Shown piece by piece: positions 5,963-7,858 of a DNA stretch of 7,858 nucleotides; position 1 is the first letter of the stretch; the number at the start of each line of letters is the position of its first letter. Origin of the DNA: an uncultured Eubacteriales bacterium (lineage in GTDB: Bacteria > Bacillota > Clostridia > Lachnospirales > Anaerotignaceae); the NCBI GenBank assembly GCA_934256695.1, contig CAKQPE010000091.1, positions 1 to 7,858 on the forward strand. The letters are read 5' to 3'. A model generated the notes under the pieces. That model saw nothing but the letters and a program-made list of their open reading frames with translations. It was not told where the DNA came from and ran no database searches. Made by a program: the position numbers and the translations under genes.

Positions 5963-5998
5963 TTATTGTATATAAAGGGCTTGTTTTATATACAATAA
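5963..5998. repeat. perfect 14-bp inverted repeat with GC-rich loop
   Basis: TTATTGTATATAAA (5963-5976) and its exact complement (5985-5998) flank the 8-nt loop GGGCTTGT. It lies about 75 bp upstream of the CoA-transferase promoter. It could be an operator, a cruciform site, or the hairpin of an unseen RNA; it lacks a U-tract and is not a typical terminator. Confidence 0.5.
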
Positions 5999-6073
5999 TG
6001 CAAAAATTTATTAAACCGCATATTGTGTAACGGGTAAAAATCTTATAATTAACAAAAATTTAACTAAAAGTTA

Positions 6074-6102
6074 TTGCAAAAACTATTCGTTGGTGTTATA
6101 TT
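6074..6102 (+). promoter_or_regulatory. CoA-transferase promoter with extended -10
   Basis: TTGCAA (6074-6079), a 17-nt spacer and TATATT (6097-6102) preceded by TGT (extended -10 TGn). Transcription would start near 6109, giving a ~160-nt leader that contains the operator-like repeats and two hairpins. Confidence 0.55.
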
Positions 6103-6127
6103 TATTTCAACAGGATATATATGAGTC

Positions 6128-6155
6128 TGGTCTGACCTTTGAAGTGGTATGACCT
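6128..6155. promoter_or_regulatory. tandem FadR/GntR-type operator-like sites
   Basis: TGGTCTGACCT (6128-6138) and TGGTATGACCT (6145-6155) are direct repeats 17 bp apart. Both fit the TGGT-N3-ACC core bound by FCD-type GntR regulators; the first differs from the E. coli FadR core TGGTCnGACCA only at the last base. They lie about 20-45 nt downstream of the predicted start site, a position suited to blocking elongation. No intact GntR gene is in the window. Confidence 0.45.
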
Positions 6156-6193
6156 TAGGTTTGTGTGTGTCTGAAATTTTTTAATGTTAATTA

Positions 6194-6242
6194 TTCGGTA
6201 TAGTAAATACCGAAATATAGCTGTTTCGTACTCTGTACGAAA
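6194..6242 (+). promoter_or_regulatory. two consecutive leader hairpins before the CoA-transferase
   Basis: TTCGGTAT-agtaa-ATACCGAA (6194-6214) and TTTCGTAC-tct-GTACGAAA (6224-6242) are perfect 8-bp stems, the second ending 13 nt before the ribosome binding site AAGGAG (6256-6261). They may stabilise the mRNA 5' end or be protein-binding palindromes. The octamer TTTCGTAC of the second recurs at 5729-5736 and, reversed, at 5224-5231. Confidence 0.45.
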
Positions 6243-6269
6243 TTAAAAAGCAGAAAAGGAGAATGTATT

Positions 6270-7496
6270 ATGGGACAGTTAGACGGAGTAAAAGTTGTTG
6301 AACTTTCTACATTTATTGCAGCTCCATCATGTGCAAGAATTCTTGCAAGTTATGGTGCAGATGTTATCAAGGTTGAGGCTCCAAGAGGAGATGACCTTCG
6401 TCAGGTAGCACTCAGCTACTATTATCCACATCCTGATGCTGAAGGAAACAACGCCGGTTTTGACGTTCAGAACTTCAATAAAAAAGGTCTTGCTATTAAC
6501 CTTAAAGACCCTAAAGGTATGGAAGCTTTCTTAAAACTTCTTGAAACAGCAGATGTATTTGTAACAAACAACCGTGTTAAATCACTTGTTAAGATGGGAC
6601 TTGACTACGATACATTACATGCTAAATTCCCAAGACTTATCCATGCTTCAATCCTTGGCTACGGCGAGGAAGGTCCTCTTAAAGATAAACCTGGTTTTGA
6701 CTACACAGCTTATTTCGCAAGAGGCGGTATAGCTAACTCACTTATGGAAAAAGGTACATCTCCATGTAACGCTGCTTCCGGTTTCGGTGATAACTATGCA
6801 GGTATAGCTCTTTCTTCAGGTATCTGTGCAGCTCTTTACAAACAGGCTAAAACAGGCAAGGGCGAAAGAGTAACAGTTGGTCTTTTCGACACAGCTATCT
6901 ATGGTCTTAACTGGCTTATCGGTGCTACAGAATACGGCAGCGAAATGCCTACAACAAGAAAACACACAAACAGTGCTGTATGTACAACATACCAGACAAA
7001 AGACGGCAGATGGGTACAGTTCGCTGTTATTCAGTATGAAAAATCACTTCAGAAACTTTCAGAAGCTCTTGAACTTCCGGTTATGCTTGAAGATGCAAGA
7101 TTCAATACATACGAAGCTATGCTTCAGCACATTGAAGAATTAGTTGCTATTATCGAACCTGCTTTTGCTAAAAAGACACTTGCTGAGTGGATCGATATTC
7201 TTACAGCTGCTGACCTTCCATTCGAAATCGTTCAGACAATGGAAGAAATCACAAAAGATGAGCAGGCTTGGGCTAACGACTACATCTTTAAGAAAACACA
7301 GGGCGATGGCAAAGATGTTTACTACATCAGAACACCTATCGTATTTACAGAAGATCCTATGGTTAAAGAAGAAAGCGGCAGAGGCCGTGCACCAAGACTT
7401 GGTGAAGATTCTTCCGAAATCCTTAAATCTATCGGATATGATGATGCTACAGTAGCTGATTTCTTAGCTAACGGCGTAATCGTTGAAAACAAATAA
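6270..7496 (+). CDS. family III (CaiB/BaiF) CoA-transferase, FldA/HadA clade
   Basis: Cytoplasmic CoA-transferase of 408 residues, the normal family length. Family III enzymes move CoA between carboxylic acids through an aspartyl thioester; the likely nucleophile is Asp174 in SGFGDNYAG. The N-terminal GVKVVELSTFIAAPSCARILASYGADVIKVE, LKDPKG near 78-83, GFDYTAYFARGG (142-153) and the late DEQAWANDY (330-338) resemble phenyllactate CoA-transferase FldA and 2-hydroxyisocaproate CoA-transferase HadA, which activate 2-hydroxy acids in reductive Stickland fermentation. The exact substrate cannot be read off. The ATG has AAGGAG 8 nt upstream. The gene stands alone: the usual dehydratase, activator and dehydrogenase partners are absent here. 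Codon choice is strongly restricted (ACA, CTT, GCT, AAA), more so than in the two-component genes, suggesting high expression. Confidence 0.92.
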   Translation: MGQLDGVKVVELSTFIAAPSCARILASYGADVIKVEAPRGDDLRQVALSYYYPHPDAEGNNAGFDVQNFNKKGLAINLKDPKGMEAFLKLLETADVFVTNNRVKSLVKMGLDYDTLHAKFPRLIHASILGYGEEGPLKDKPGFDYTAYFARGGIANSLMEKGTSPCNAASGFGDNYAGIALSSGICAALYKQAKTGKGERVTVGLFDTAIYGLNWLIGATEYGSEMPTTRKHTNSAVCTTYQTKDGRWVQFAVIQYEKSLQKLSEALELPVMLEDARFNTYEAMLQHIEELVAIIEPAFAKKTLAEWIDILTAADLPFEIVQTMEEITKDEQAWANDYIFKKTQGDGKDVYYIRTPIVFTEDPMVKEESGRGRAPRLGEDSSEILKSIGYDDATVADFLANGVIVENK

Positions 7497-7514
7497 TTTA
7501 AGAATAAAATAATT

Positions 7515-7544
7515 AATCCCCACCGTTTTGCGGTGGGGATTTTT
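7515..7544 (+). terminator. intrinsic terminator of the CoA-transferase
   Basis: An 11-bp GC-rich stem AATCCCCACCG/CGGTGGGGATT with a TTTTG loop is followed by a T-run, 18 nt after the stop codon. It shows that the CoA-transferase is transcribed alone. Confidence 0.93.
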
Positions 7545-7673
7545 GTATAGTCGGAAATTACCGGTTTTTGCAAAGCAAAATGCCTTAACCATTAAAATCA
7601 CAGGTCAGGTGACAGGGGTACAAGGTTTTAATTTTTAGATAAATATAAATTTATCGGACTGAAAGCCAACTCG
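7545..7673. other. intergenic sequence without a recognised gene
   Basis: No coding region is seen. Small inverted repeats include TTTTGC-aaa-GCAAAA (7566-7580) and GATAAAT-N4-ATTTATC (7638-7655). Confidence 0.5.
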
Positions 7674-7780
7674 AAAGCCGTCCCTGAAAGGGAAGGTGGC
7701 AAACCGAAGGTTTGACGGAAGGGTTTTAAAGCCTTCTCCCTTGTGGAGAAGGTGCTGAGCAAAGCGAAGCGGATGAGGGG
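7674..7780 (+). repeat. tandem direct pair of dispersed palindromic repeat units (family R1)
   Basis: Two units in the same orientation, each beginning AAAGCC: 7674-7723 (internal hairpins TCCCT-gaa-AGGGA at 7681-7693 and CAAACC-gaa-GGTTTG at 7700-7714, ending GACGGAAGGG) and 7728-7780 (hairpin CTTCTCC-cttgt-GGAGAAG at 7733-7751, ending CGGATGAGGGG). They match the inverted pair at 1105-1234. The differing stems with kept base pairing suggest that structure matters more than sequence. The remaining 7781-7858 shows no gene. Confidence 0.7.
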
Positions 7781-7858
7781 TAAATCCTTTAATCAAAGTT
7801 TTAACAAAACGGATTAAATTTAATTTTTTCCAGATGGAAAGTGGGATTTGCAGGAACT

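Larger units (their letters stand above)
5123..6269. other. 1.1-kb AT-rich divergent intergenic region
   Basis: No credible full gene lies here. It holds a likely leftward promoter with a long leader for the transporter (5379-5407), an AGTGTATT-N6-AATACACT inverted repeat, a short GntR-like coding fragment (5748-5801), a perfect 14-bp inverted repeat (5963-5998), and a promoter, tandem operator-like sites and two leader hairpins for the CoA-transferase (6074-6242). TATACAATAA recurs (5280, 5934, 5989, and reversed at 5963). Two weak look-alikes of the R2 hairpin lie near 5563-5585 and 5902-5926. The length is unusual for two single-gene units and suggests gene loss or complex control. Confidence 0.6.

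Noticed and set aside
7144..7455. Alternative-frame open readings inside the CoA-transferase gene
   Set aside because: They are shadows of the strongly supported CoA-transferase frame.

Overview
The window looks like chromosomal sequence from an AT-rich, anaerobic, low-GC Gram-positive bacterium of the class Clostridia. This rests on the strong AT bias, A/T-ending codons, AGGAGG-type ribosome binding sites, U-tract terminators, a C_GCAxxG_C_C-type protein and a Stickland-type (FldA/HadA clade) CoA-transferase. Genus and species cannot be fixed by reading alone. I see no rRNA, tRNA, CRISPR array, phage gene or intact transposase.

Layout: (1) 1-559 holds no protein gene. It has three hairpins at the left edge, an AT-rich stretch, a very good sigma-A-type promoter (392-420), degenerate CCTTAAAA-type repeats and a strong two-way terminator (518-554). 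Together these could form a ~130-nt small RNA unit. (2) 560-970 (-) encodes a small cysteine-rich C_GCAxxG_C_C family protein. (3) 971-1404 is filled mostly by two dispersed repeat families. (4) 1423-3586 (+) is an overlapping two-component pair: an OmpR/PhoB-type response regulator, whose true start is most likely a TTG at 1423, and a membrane histidine kinase. (5) 3587-3973 is a mosaic of small hairpins, a perfect 36-bp palindrome serving as terminator between convergent genes, and a second copy of a dispersed repeat that abuts the next gene. (6) 3974-5122 (-) encodes a YkvI-like LeuT-fold membrane transporter. (7) 5123-6269 is a 1.1-kb, extremely AT-rich divergent intergenic region rich in inverted repeats. 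(8) 6270-7496 (+) encodes a family III CoA-transferase of the FldA/HadA clade, closed by a textbook terminator. (9) 7542-7858 holds further dispersed repeat units and no gene.

The most interesting part is the divergent pair, transporter and CoA-transferase. In characterised clostridia, FldA/HadA enzymes activate 2-hydroxy acids made from amino acids (phenyllactate, 2-hydroxyisocaproate and similar) for dehydration in the reductive Stickland branch. A YkvI-like carrier next door could import the amino acid. No dehydratase, activator or dehydrogenase genes lie in the window, so this is an orphan CoA-transferase transcribed alone. Its leader carries two tandem TGGT-N3-ACC sites that closely match operators of FadR-type (FCD) GntR regulators. 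A short coding-like fragment upstream resembles the N-terminus of such a regulator, and the octamer TTTCGTAC recurs near both genes. These points suggest a regulated amino-acid uptake/fermentation module, but substrate and regulator are inferences. The two-component genes have no obvious link to it.
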